NCBI RefSeq assembly: GCF_004014875.1
Contig: NZ_CP034929.1
Coordinates: forward strand, 2,728,001 to 2,792,000
DNA from: Nocardioides yefusunii
GTDB taxonomy: Bacteria > Actinomycetota > Actinomycetes > Propionibacteriales > Nocardioidaceae
Reading direction: 5' to 3'
DNA: 64,000 bases
The notes beneath the pieces were generated by a model. That model was not told the DNA's origin. It saw nothing but the letters and a program-made list of their open reading frames with translations, and searched no databases. This document shows positions 15,431 through 23,622 of this stretch, in pieces (positions within the stretch are counted from its first letter, which is position 1; each line of letters begins with the position of its first letter). Made by a program: the position numbers and the translations under genes.

Positions 15431-15889
15431 TCAATGCGACCAGGTTCCACCCACCTCCAGAGCCAAGAAATCAGGAAGATCAAAGGCGTCGATATTCAGA
15501 CTTCTGGCTGCTCCAATCATTCGCCTGTACAAGTCCGAAAATTCTTCAGTACTCAAGGCATCGAGATAGCTTCCCCAAGCCCCGTCATGCTTGGCACCAT
15601 TGACACGCGACATGTCGAGATTCGCCATCTTCGCCAAGATGCTTGAACGAGGGCGTCCTCCCAGCTTCGCCAACTGCGGCACAGGGGTGGGCGCAGCGTG
15701 CGCGGTGCTTCCCCCATAACTGCGATGATTTACCACCTTGCTTGCAAAGTAGGCCGCCAGTGTCTCAACGGGGACGAAGGCTTTCTGCCGCTTGCCCGGG
15801 TCAGGTGCCGGACGAGACAGGACTTGACGCCAGCCTTCACGCAACTCAAAAGAGGTCGGGTGGGTCAGTTCGCGGGGGAGTTTCACCAT
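15431..15889 (-). pseudogene. Truncated HNH-type restriction endonuclease, N-terminal part only
   Basis: The 152-residue reading frame resembles the N-terminal domain that precedes the HNH nuclease domain in actinobacterial restriction enzymes: RPRSSILAKMANLDMSRVNGAKHD, then a helical YRRMIGAARSLNI segment and LPDFLALE. It ends abruptly (GGTWSH, stop at 15431) before any HNH cysteines or histidines. In a shifted frame the DNA continues in a coding-like way (GGWNLVALKQDSDAFFSAAE and onward) to a stop at 15321, so a frameshift is possible; even then no HNH motif follows. It is a lower-GC member of the same island, transcribed toward the restriction pair. Family assignment is from memory of similar proteins. 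Confidence 0.5.
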
Positions 15890-15965
15890 TAAACCCTACG
15901 AGAGCAACTGAATTCGCTGTTCACCGCAGGCCACCAGGGAACCAGAGCGGCCGCTACCTCGCACC

Positions 15966-17204
15966 CTACTCGCTCGCGTCCCGCTGCTCTGCCCCGAACG
16001 CCAACATCGCCCCCACCAACGACACCGCCTGCCGCGAGTCGGTCGGGTCCACGCCGATGGCCTCGGCAACCCGCTGCAGGCGGTAGTCGACGGTGTTGGG
16101 GTGCACGTGGAGACGCTGCGCGGTGGCGCGTCGATCCTGACCGGTGCGGAGGAACATCCGCAGTGTCTCCAACAGGTCGGGGCGGGCTGCGAGCGGCGCG
16201 ACGGTCTGGGCGAGCAGCGTCCGGGCCGGTCCGGGACGCGTCATCTGGTACTCGATCGCGACGTCCTCGACCCGGTAGATCCCGGGCTCGCGCCCCAACT
16301 GCAGCACCAGGTCGAGCAGTTCGGCAGAGAGTTCAGTGGCATCGACAACCGTCGCGCTCCCGGTCGGCACCACAGCGGCGTGCAACCCGACTCCGACACC
16401 CGCCGCGCTCTCGAGGCGAGCCATCTTGCCCGGTACCCGGTCGCACGCCGCCTTGAGGTTTCCGTCGCGCACCAGCAGCACCAGCACACCGCCTTCGCGG
16501 GTCACCGATCCCAGGACGTCGTCGCTCATCCCCCGCAGCACCCGTCGCAGCCGGCGCAGCTTGCGTCGCAACGCGATCTCACCGGTGAGGCCATCGGCCT
16601 CCTCGTCAGGCAGACGCCCGGTAGCGAACCGGACCACGACGTGCGCCGGAGCGACGTCGGTCGGGTCGGGGTCACCGTCGAGCAGGCGCCGCAACCGGTC
16701 CGCAGACAGGTCGGCGTCGACGTCACTGATCGCCACCCGTTCAGCCATGTACCGCTCGGCGACGATGTCGCACGCGATCCCGGTGAACCGCATCACCAGC
16801 ACGCACGCGTCCATCACGCCCTGGGCGTCGTCGGGTCCGCAGAACTGGCGCAGGTCTTCCATCACCAGCCGCGACGCCGTGTGGTAGGCCGTGAGCACCG
16901 AGGACAGGGGCAGGCCTTCCTCGGCACGCCGTGCGGCGGACTCCCCGAGGTCGAGCCACTCGTCCTCCGAGGGGAGGTCTCCGGTCTGCAGCGTCGTGAG
17001 GAAGAGGTCGATGCCGAGTCGGATCGCCCGGACGATGTCCTCGGTCAGGGCTTCACGCGGCATCTGCTCGTAGGTCACGATCTCCTCGGCCAGCCCCGCC
17101 AGAACCGTCTCGACCAGAAGGCCCTTGCGTTCCGCGATCCGCGCTGACAACGGCCTTCCGCCCAACGATATCTGCGGCCCCAGACGTGTTTGTGAAGCAG
17201 TCAC
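15966..17204 (-). CDS. PucR-family transcriptional regulator
   Basis: A 412-residue regulator. The C-terminus carries the PucR-type helix-turn-helix: a segment ending in LETLRMFLRTGQDRRATAQRL followed by HVHPNTVDYRLQRVAEAIG (about 362-390). The middle (about 175-330) looks like the GGDEF-like module common in CdaR/PucR proteins. The N-terminal 160 residues are helical and resemble RsbRD/RsbT-co-antagonist-like sensor domains. The start at 17204 is followed by a conserved region from about residue 20. No metabolic operon adjoins it, so its target is unknown. Base composition returns to the genome norm here, marking the right edge of the restriction island. Confidence 0.85.
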   Translation of the reverse strand: MTASQTRLGPQISLGGRPLSARIAERKGLLVETVLAGLAEEIVTYEQMPREALTEDIVRAIRLGIDLFLTTLQTGDLPSEDEWLDLGESAARRAEEGLPLSSVLTAYHTASRLVMEDLRQFCGPDDAQGVMDACVLVMRFTGIACDIVAERYMAERVAISDVDADLSADRLRRLLDGDPDPTDVAPAHVVVRFATGRLPDEEADGLTGEIALRRKLRRLRRVLRGMSDDVLGSVTREGGVLVLLVRDGNLKAACDRVPGKMARLESAAGVGVGLHAAVVPTGSATVVDATELSAELLDLVLQLGREPGIYRVEDVAIEYQMTRPGPARTLLAQTVAPLAARPDLLETLRMFLRTGQDRRATAQRLHVHPNTVDYRLQRVAEAIGVDPTDSRQAVSLVGAMLAFGAEQRDASE

Positions 17205-17341
17205 AACTCACCTTCCAGAACTCTGGACCACGGCACATGGCGCCGTAGCCCTTCTCCGCATGACGATAGGTACATCAGCAACGGTCATGCAGACCGTTTC
17301 GCAACGATTCGATCGCCACGGCGATCAGGAGCGGGGTCATC

Positions 17342-17482
17342 GTGGACACCAGCACACTCCTCCACCGGATCACCTCCACTCCGCTCGGCGTACTGCTGAG
17401 TTCCTTCCTCTCCCTCTTCGGCGTCGTGATCTCCCCGGCGCCCGCGACGGCCGGGTCCTCCCGACGCCCTGCGGTCACCTGA
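17342..17482 (+). CDS. Possible small hydrophobic peptide (46 aa, GTG start)
   Basis: A GTG-initiated frame with AGGAG at 17327-17331, ten bases upstream. It encodes 46 residues with one hydrophobic segment (about 15-31), then an Ala-Pro-Ala-Thr-Ala stretch that looks like a signal peptidase site, and a short Arg-rich tail. It could be a small membrane or exported peptide. No homologue is recalled. Bases 17483-17686 downstream hold GC-rich inverted segments but nothing I can name. Confidence 0.35.
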   Translation: MDTSTLLHRITSTPLGVLLSSFLSLFGVVISPAPATAGSSRRPAVT

Positions 17483-17686
17483 CCGCTTCCACGATCAGCC
17501 CACGCGTGGTCCCACCCCCATTGGGACGACGCGGTCGGTCAGGGCGCGGGGCCCAGACCGACAGGGCGAGGCCCTCGGGCCTCCCGGGACGGTCGGACGC
17601 AACGCCGTGGTGAGCACGCGCCCGACCGTCCCCTCATCTTCTTCTCCCCCAGGACCATTCCGCTGCAGTTCAGACCAGGAGGCGCC

Positions 17687-18106
17687 GTGCACGTTCTCGA
17701 GATCGACGGCCACCGCTACTCGGTGGACCACACCGCACCGCGTCTGGTGATGCTCTCGATCATCGCCACCACCCAACGAGCCGTGCTCGACGGCATCATC
17801 GACGGCAGTGGCGCCCCGCTCGGCGAGGAGTTCCTGACGGTTCTCGACGACCAGCACGCCCAAGTGCACCGACTCACGGCGGGTGCCTGCTCGTGCGGCC
17901 TCGTCACCGAAGACATCCGTGGCTTCGGAGGACACCGGGACTTCGACGGCGTCGAGCCCGCAGCGACCTACATCGCGGCCGACCACGACGGCTGGTGGGC
18001 GATGGCGTGCCAGGCCTGCCGTACGAGCACCCGCGCCCTGGACCGACGCGACGCCCAGCGGCTGGTGCACCACCACGTGTGTGAGTGGGACCTGGACCGC
18101 TTCTGA
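17687..18106 (+). CDS. Hypothetical protein with cysteine pairs
   Basis: A 139-residue soluble protein that I do not recognise. GTG 17687 has a perfect AGGAGG at 17677-17682, so the start is secure. It contains CSC near residue 68 and an ACQAC motif near 111, plus several histidines (LVHHHVCEWD at the end), a pattern that could bind zinc. Composition and codon use are normal for the genome. It converges with the VOC gene through a shared hairpin terminator. Confidence 0.65.
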   Translation: MHVLEIDGHRYSVDHTAPRLVMLSIIATTQRAVLDGIIDGSGAPLGEEFLTVLDDQHAQVHRLTAGACSCGLVTEDIRGFGGHRDFDGVEPAATYIAADHDGWWAMACQACRTSTRALDRRDAQRLVHHHVCEWDLDRF

Positions 18107-18108
18107 CC

Positions 18109-18144
18109 CGTCGTCCCGAGGTGGCCTGTCACCCCGGGACGACG
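18109..18144. terminator. Bidirectional terminator
   Basis: A 10-bp stem (18109-18118 with 18135-18144) and an inner GGTG/CACC stem around a 6-base loop. It starts 3 bases after the plus-strand stop and overlaps the last codons of the convergent VOC gene. Confidence 0.75.
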
Positions 18145-18473
18145 CAGAACTCGTTCCCGTCGACGTCGGCGAACACCGTCCACCGGAAGCCTCCAGGCTC
18201 GCCTCGCTCCGCAACCACGCGGGCGCCGAGGGCAAGCAGACGCTCGGTCTCGACGGCGAGGTCCTCGGCGACCAGGTCCAGGTGGACGCGTCCCCCGGGC
18301 ATCGGGTTCTCGACCTTCTGCACCGCCACCCCCGGCCCGGTCGGGAGATTGACCTTCACGAACCATCCGCCGTACGGATCCTCGACGGTCCCTCCCAGGA
18401 CCTCGGCCCACCAGGCAGCCAACGCGATCGCGTCGGTGCTGTTGATCGTGACGTGTCCGATGTCCAAGCTCAT
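18129..18473 (-). CDS. VOC-superfamily (glyoxalase-like) protein
   Basis: A 114-residue single-domain protein of the vicinal oxygen chelate fold: HVTINSTDAIALAAWWAEVLGG at the start, a central HLDLVAEDL strand and the closing TVFADVDGNEFCVV motif with the metal-binding-type Glu. This glyoxalase/bleomycin-resistance/dioxygenase superfamily dimerises through such beta-alpha-beta-beta-beta units. The substrate cannot be predicted. It ends inside the shared terminator with the 17687-18106 gene. Confidence 0.8.
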   Translation of the reverse strand: MSLDIGHVTINSTDAIALAAWWAEVLGGTVEDPYGGWFVKVNLPTGPGVAVQKVENPMPGGRVHLDLVAEDLAVETERLLALGARVVAERGEPGGFRWTVFADVDGNEFCVVPG

Positions 18474-18566
18474 CCCCCGACGCTAACCGCATGGGCGCCA
18501 CGCCCGTCGCACCCGTTCTGCTGCGCTCCCGGGCGCTCCACCCCGTGGGGATGATTGGATCGCTGC

Positions 18567-19601
18567 ATGTGGCACATCTGGGTGGTCTTCGCCGTCGGCG
18601 TCGGGCTCATGGCGTTCGGAGTGTTCCGGTTCGCTCGTGATCGGCGCCGGCTCTCCAACACGGCACTGGTGCTCGTCGGCGCGACGATCGCGTTGCCGAT
18701 GCTCATGCTCAACACCGCCAACCCCGACGGCAGCGCCCGCACCTGGCACGTCCTGCTGATCTTCGCGGTGGTGGGCCTGTACTTCATCGGCTACCCGCTG
18801 CTGACACTGTTCCTGCTGGTCAACGGTGTCACGATGCTGCGCAAGGAACGCCGCTCCCTGGGCAACGCCCTGTCACTGCTGGTGGGCGTCGCCCTGGCCG
18901 TCCTGCCGGTGGTGCTGTGGGCGCTGGGCAGCATCGACACCTCCAGCAAGTTCGACGTCGTCTTCACCGCCCTGGTGCTGGTGATCTTCGGGGTCGGCTC
19001 CTACCTCGGCTTCTGCTTCGTCGTCTTCCTGGCGTCCGCGATCGCGTACCGACGGGTGCCGCGGCGCACCGACGCCGGTCACGTCATCGTCCTGGGATCA
19101 GGGCTGATCGGTTCGCGGGTCCCGCCGTTGCTGGCCTCTCGGCTGCGGACCGGCCAGAAGGTCGCCGACGCGCAGACCCCGCCTGCGGTGATCATCCCGA
19201 GCGGTGGTCAGGGCGCCGACGAGGACACCTCCGAAGGTGCCGCGATGGCTGCGTGGCTGCAGGAGAACGGCACCCCCGCCGAACGGATCCTCGTCGAGGA
19301 CCGGGCCCGCACCACCCGGGAGAACCTGGAGTTCTCCCGAGCCTTGCTGCCCTCCCCCAGCACCCCGACGATCGTGGTGACCACCAGCTACCACGTCTTC
19401 CGGGCTGCACTGTTGACCAAGCGGCTGCGGATGCCGGCCGTCGTCGTGGGAGCACCGACCGCGTCGTACTACGTCCCGAGCGCGTTCCTGCGCGAATGGG
19501 TTGCGGTCATGCGGGAGAACGCCCTGATGCACGTCGTCCTGGTGGCACTGGGGACACTGATGGTTGCCGCTGGCGCCGTGGTGTCGCTCATGCCGTTCTG
19601 A
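18567..19601 (+). CDS. YdcF/SanA-family DUF218 membrane protein
   Basis: A 344-residue protein with four or five N-terminal membrane helices (to about 160), a DUF218 domain (about 170-310) and a final membrane helix. The DUF218 signatures are HVIVLGSGLIG, PSGGQGADEDTSEGAAMAAWL, ARTTRENLEFSRALL and TTSYHVFRAALL. Relatives (YdcF, SanA, ElyC) are tied to envelope maintenance, but the reaction is not defined. ATG 18567 is used; an in-frame TTG at 18555 with GGGG upstream would add four residues. It faces the SprT-like gene convergently. Confidence 0.82.
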   Translation: MWHIWVVFAVGVGLMAFGVFRFARDRRRLSNTALVLVGATIALPMLMLNTANPDGSARTWHVLLIFAVVGLYFIGYPLLTLFLLVNGVTMLRKERRSLGNALSLLVGVALAVLPVVLWALGSIDTSSKFDVVFTALVLVIFGVGSYLGFCFVVFLASAIAYRRVPRRTDAGHVIVLGSGLIGSRVPPLLASRLRTGQKVADAQTPPAVIIPSGGQGADEDTSEGAAMAAWLQENGTPAERILVEDRARTTRENLEFSRALLPSPSTPTIVVTTSYHVFRAALLTKRLRMPAVVVGAPTASYYVPSAFLREWVAVMRENALMHVVLVALGTLMVAAGAVVSLMPF

Positions 19602-19624
19602 GCGGCGTCCTCTGACCTCGGACC

Positions 19625-20317
19625 TCAGGCCGGCACTGCGCCCGCGTGCGGCACCCGGTACAGGCTCCCCCGGATCCGTACGACGTAGTTGATCGCCGTG
19701 CGCTTGGTGACGGTGGCGACGACGCCGTCGAACCTGCCCGGCACGACGATCCGGACCTTCGCGCCCACACCGACGAGCACCGCGGGACGTCCCTCCCGTA
19801 GACGCGCCACCTCCAGGACGTAGGAGGCAGGCATTTCGCCCGGCCGACCGTGGTGGGTCCAGGTGAAGACGTGGGCGGGGTCGAACCCGCGAGCGCACTG
19901 CCGGCAGGAGACGACGCGCTGCGGGGCCCGGTGACGTTGGACGGTGTGCCCGGCGGCGCAGGTTCCTTGCCAGGCCCCCGGCACCTGAGGTGCTGCTGAA
20001 TCGACGCAGCGTTCACCGTTGCTGCCGATCCGCAACGCCGTCCGGCGCCAGACCGCGGAGTGCCCCTCACCGGGCGTCAGCGCGTGCGCGATCTCGTGCA
20101 GGACGGTCTCGCGGACCTCGGCCTCGTCGTGCAGCTTCGCCAGCGGAGCCGACAACGAGATGGTGCGTTCGCGGTAGGAGCACTTCCCGGCCCGACGCAC
20201 TGCCCGGTCGAACACGAACGACCAGCCACTCAGGCCGTGCTGCTCCATCAACTCCTCGGCCATGCGCCGGACGTCCGTCAACTCCACGCGGAGGATTCCA
20301 ACACCTCGCGCCGACAC
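19625..20317 (-). CDS. SprT-like zinc metalloprotease-fold protein
   Basis: A 230-residue protein with an SprT-like domain. HEIAHAL (H74, E75, H78) is the zinc site, preceded by the YRERTISLSAPLAKL strand-helix and followed by GHSAVWRRTALRIG, as in SprT/Spartan-type proteins. A cysteine-rich segment (CAAGH...CRQCARGF) likely forms a zinc ribbon, and the C-terminus is a beta-rich region. Such proteins are thought to act on DNA-bound proteins or in stress, but this branch is uncharacterised. The start at 20317 is GTG; an internal GTG at 20287 is possible. Confidence 0.78.
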   Translation of the reverse strand: MSARGVGILRVELTDVRRMAEELMEQHGLSGWSFVFDRAVRRAGKCSYRERTISLSAPLAKLHDEAEVRETVLHEIAHALTPGEGHSAVWRRTALRIGSNGERCVDSAAPQVPGAWQGTCAAGHTVQRHRAPQRVVSCRQCARGFDPAHVFTWTHHGRPGEMPASYVLEVARLREGRPAVLVGVGAKVRIVVPGRFDGVVATVTKRTAINYVVRIRGSLYRVPHAGAVPA

Positions 20318-20350
20318 CTTTGCAACCGCCCGCGGGGCACCCGGGACACG

Positions 20351-20385
20351 ACGAGGGCCCCACCGCAGTGCGGCAGAGCCCTCGT
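20351..20385 (-). terminator. Terminator of the symporter gene
   Basis: An 8-bp outer stem (20351-20358 with 20378-20385) and an inner CCGCA/TGCGG stem lie 30 bases after the minus-strand stop of the symporter. Confidence 0.65.
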
Positions 20386-20414
20386 CCGGGGTTCGCCTGA
20401 ACGGACGACGTCAA

Positions 20415-21815
20415 TCAGGCAGCGACGGTGGCCGACTCCTCGTCGTCCTCACGCCACGCCTGGCCGTCACGCTTGGCGTCGTAGGCGTCCTGGTCGAGGA
20501 TGCCCTCACGCTTGGCGACGATCGCGGGGACGACGGTCTGGCCGGCGACGTTGACCGCGGTGCGGCCCATGTCGAGGATCGGGTCGATGGCGAGCAGCAG
20601 TCCGACGCCCTCGAGCGGCAGGCCGAGCGTCGACAGCGTCAGGGTCAGCATGACCGTGGCACCGGTGACACCAGCGGTGGCGGCCGAGCCGATGACGGCG
20701 ACGAACGCGATCAGCAGGTAGTCGGTGAAACCGAGCTCGAGGCCGAAGAACTGGGCCACGAAGATCGCCGAGATCGCCGGGTAGATCGAGGCGCAACCGT
20801 CCATCTTGGTGGTCGCACCCAGCGGCACGGCGAACGAGGCGTAGGAGCGCGGGACGCCCAGGTTCTTCTCCGTCACCGACTGGGTGACGGGCATGGTGCC
20901 GATCGAGGAACGCGACACGAACGCGAGCTGGATCGCAGGCCAGGCGCCGGAGAACCACTGCTTGATCGAGAGGCCGTTGCTCTTGAGCAGCACCGGGTAG
21001 ACGACGAACAGCACGATCGCGAGACCGATGTAGATGGCGACGGCGTAGCTGCCGAGCGAGCCCAACGCGTCCCAACCGTAGGTGGCCACGGCGTTGCCGA
21101 GCAGGCCCACGGTGGCGATCGGGGCCAGCAGGATGATCCACCACAGGACCTTCTGGACGACCTTGAGCAGCGAACGCACGACGACGAGGAACGGCTCGGC
21201 GGCGTCACCGATCTTGAGGGTCGCGATGCCGAAGGCGATCGCCATGACGAGGATCTGCAGCACGTTGAAGCTGAGCGAGATCGATCCGTCGCCACCGGCC
21301 GCGGCCTGGATGCCGAGGAAGTTGGCGGGCACGAGGCCCGTGAGGAAGTCGATCCAGGAACCGGTCTTGGACGGCTCGGCCGCCATGTCGGCGGTGACGT
21401 CGGTGTTGGCGCCGGGCTGGATGACCAGACCCAGGACGATGCCGATGGCCACGGCGATCAGCGCGGTGATCGCGAACCACAGCAGCGTCTTCCACGCCAG
21501 GCGGGCAGCGCCGGTGACCTCACGCAGGTTGGCGATGGAGGCCACGATCGCCAGGAACACCAGCGGCGGGACGATCGCACGCAGCAGGGTCACGAACGTC
21601 GAACCGATGGTCGCGAGAGTCTCGGTGAGCCAGTTCGGGTCGACGACGCCGGTCTCGGCGTCCACACCGTCGGCGCCCATCTCGCGGGCCACGAGCCCCA
21701 GCACGACGCCGAGGACGAGACCGAGCAGGACCTGGGTGCCGAACGACGGCAAACGACGCCTGCGACGCGGGGCCTCAGCGTCCTTCCCGGTCGTGGGAGC
21801 GGGGGCAGAACTCAT
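20415..21815 (-). CDS. Dicarboxylate/amino acid:cation symporter (DAACS family)
   Basis: A 466-residue membrane carrier of the GltP/DctA/SstT family, importing acidic amino acids, C4-dicarboxylates or neutral amino acids with Na+ or H+. The hallmark elements are a serine-rich hairpin (SRSSIGTMPVT), the transport motif GATTKMDGCASIY, and DPILDMGRTAVNVAGQ in the last core helix. The final residue of that motif is Gln where glutamate carriers often have Asp. ATG 21815 has AAAGG upstream and precedes a short charged N-terminus. Longer in-frame starts (to 22067) lack family sequence. It is a single gene with its own terminator. Confidence 0.9.
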   Translation of the reverse strand: MSSAPAPTTGKDAEAPRRRRRLPSFGTQVLLGLVLGVVLGLVAREMGADGVDAETGVVDPNWLTETLATIGSTFVTLLRAIVPPLVFLAIVASIANLREVTGAARLAWKTLLWFAITALIAVAIGIVLGLVIQPGANTDVTADMAAEPSKTGSWIDFLTGLVPANFLGIQAAAGGDGSISLSFNVLQILVMAIAFGIATLKIGDAAEPFLVVVRSLLKVVQKVLWWIILLAPIATVGLLGNAVATYGWDALGSLGSYAVAIYIGLAIVLFVVYPVLLKSNGLSIKQWFSGAWPAIQLAFVSRSSIGTMPVTQSVTEKNLGVPRSYASFAVPLGATTKMDGCASIYPAISAIFVAQFFGLELGFTDYLLIAFVAVIGSAATAGVTGATVMLTLTLSTLGLPLEGVGLLLAIDPILDMGRTAVNVAGQTVVPAIVAKREGILDQDAYDAKRDGQAWREDDEESATVAA

Positions 21816-22204
21816 GGGGGTGCCTTTCGATGACGGCACGACGGGCCCAGATGGCACACGTCGGCCGATGGGTCGACTCAGTGGACGTGCGAGACCGGGG
21901 GTACCTCCTTCGAGGAGTCCTCCTACGAGCCTCGCACCAGAAGCCCTCAGCGACAACGGGTGCTGTTGGTACGTCCGAGGTCGACGACGAGGCGGCGCGT
22001 CAGCAGCTCGCCTTCGTGTCCCTGGAAGTACGTCACGACTCAACAACACCACCGACGCGCATGACATTCCGAATCCACACTGGCATGGTGCGCGTCACAG
22101 CGTGGGCACTGGCTGCACCTCGCCCGGTCCAGACCTTGCTCCCGGCCCGACACGTTCCCGCCACCGAAGGCGTCAGACTCGTGAAGCCGACCCGAGGAGA
22201 CCAC
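21816..22204. other. Long divergent intergenic region
   Basis: 389 bases separate the symporter from the divergent secreted-protein gene and should hold both promoters. A small hairpin CTCCTTCGAGGAG (about 21905-21920) and GAGGAGA before the GTG at 22205 are visible. I looked for a riboswitch or conserved leader and recognised none. Confidence 0.4.
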
Positions 22205-23266
22205 GTGAACCGACTGCCCCGCACCATGTCCGTACTGGCAACTCTCGCCCTCACCGTGCCTGCCCTGGCCAGCACCGGCGCGTGGGCAGCACCTGACGAC
22301 GGCGTCGCCGCCACGCCCCACCCCGCTGCCCCACGCGGTGGCTGCGCGGTCACCCAGGACGTCGACGCCACCCGAATCACCACCTCCGGCGTCACCCTGA
22401 GCAACCCGAAGGTGAAGATCCACGAGCGGGTCACGCACCGCAGCAAGAACCCGAAGAAGAAGGGGTGGCGCACCTTCACCAAGGCCACCGTGACGTGGAC
22501 GACGACCGGCTCGGCCACCGCGACCACTCGGTACGCCTCAGCGGACTGTGGGGTCGCCGAGCGCAGCGTCGTCGCGTCGGCGAAGCGTTCCGGGAAGGTG
22601 TCGTTCACGATCGACGCGCACGCGATCTCGCCGAGCAAGAAGACGTCGCGCAGCGTGTCGCGCAGCCGCGTCGTGGCGAAGGCCAAGAAGTACTCCCTGG
22701 GCAAGGCGAAGGTCTTGGTCTCCGACAAGGCACTGCTCAAGGCCCGCACCGACTTCATCGCCACCCTGCCCCGGCGCCCGGTGACCACCGAGTACCAGGC
22801 CCCCAAGAAGCTGAGCGCGAAGCAGGCCTGCCCGACGAAGCTGGCCACGAGCGGTACCTCTGACTGGAGGACCACCGATGCTGCAGCCACCGTGGTGCCC
22901 CAGTTCGAGACGCCCGCTGCCGTCTGGGTCTGCGCCTACCCCGACGCCGGCGGCACCGTGCAGAGAGTCAAGGTCACCGGGGCCGCCCAGCGTCGTGTGC
23001 TGGCCGGGGTCCGCGGGCTCACGACGCCGTCCCCGAGGATGATGACGTCCTGCACCGAGGGATTCCCCACCCGGACACTGATCTCCCTGGTCTCCGCCAC
23101 CGGCAAGGTCACGGGCATCGTCGTCAACCACCGCGGGTGCGGATCCGTCCAACTGACCGCGTCTCCGGCCCGACAGGTCGCTGGTCTGAAGGACTCCCCC
23201 GGCCTGCCGCAGGGCCGGTTCAATGCGCCGGCCACGCTCGGCTGGGCGCTGAGCACCGTGTCCTGA
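22205..23266 (+). CDS. Secreted protein of unknown function
   Basis: A 353-residue exported protein. GTG 22205 is set by GAGGAGA at 22194-22200. A classic signal peptide (NRLPRTMS, hydrophobic core, ASTGAWA cleavage region) covers residues 1-29. The mature part is rich in Thr, Ser and Lys with six or more cysteines, apparently as disulfide pairs, and shows repeated beta-strand patterns. No catalytic motif or known family is visible. The Lys/Ser-rich middle (SPSKKTSRSVSRSRVVAKAKK) recalls other cell-surface proteins in this window. It is followed by a terminator hairpin. Confidence 0.72.
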   Translation: MNRLPRTMSVLATLALTVPALASTGAWAAPDDGVAATPHPAAPRGGCAVTQDVDATRITTSGVTLSNPKVKIHERVTHRSKNPKKKGWRTFTKATVTWTTTGSATATTRYASADCGVAERSVVASAKRSGKVSFTIDAHAISPSKKTSRSVSRSRVVAKAKKYSLGKAKVLVSDKALLKARTDFIATLPRRPVTTEYQAPKKLSAKQACPTKLATSGTSDWRTTDAAATVVPQFETPAAVWVCAYPDAGGTVQRVKVTGAAQRRVLAGVRGLTTPSPRMMTSCTEGFPTRTLISLVSATGKVTGIVVNHRGCGSVQLTASPARQVAGLKDSPGLPQGRFNAPATLGWALSTVS

Positions 23267-23287
23267 ACTGCCCTGAAATGAAGCGAC

Positions 23288-23316
23288 GCCCCGGCCGGAG
23301 GGGGGATGGCCGGGGC
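23288..23316 (+). terminator. Terminator after the secreted-protein gene
   Basis: A perfect 9-bp stem GCCCCGGCC/GGCCGGGGC (23288-23296 with 23308-23316) with an 11-base loop, 21 bases past the stop. Confidence 0.7.
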
Positions 23317-23622
23317 TGTCGACTTGGGGACGCACCCGCGATCTGGGAGGTATCTCGGGTACGTCATTGACGGTACGGACTGCGCGAGAACGGCCCCACC
23401 CCCGTTCAGGGGGATGTTGTGCGACGGCCCGGACGCGGGGACCACCATCACCTGATGCGGGTGGCCCGATCGGGGTGCCCACGTACTCCGTGTCGGACGG
23501 GGACGTCTGCGTCCGGACACAAACGGACGGGTGAGAGCCATCTGACTCCGACGATCTCTGGGGATGCTTCCCACCGACCGGTACGGTCGAAAGAAGCCCA
23601 CCATCCACTCTCGGGAGACCGT
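23317..23622. other. Leader region of the metalloprotease gene
   Basis: 306 bases without a supported gene. It contains a TGTCGGACG...CGTCCGGACA stem-loop near 23494-23520 and GGGAG just before the GTG at 23623. No riboswitch class is recognised. Confidence 0.35.
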
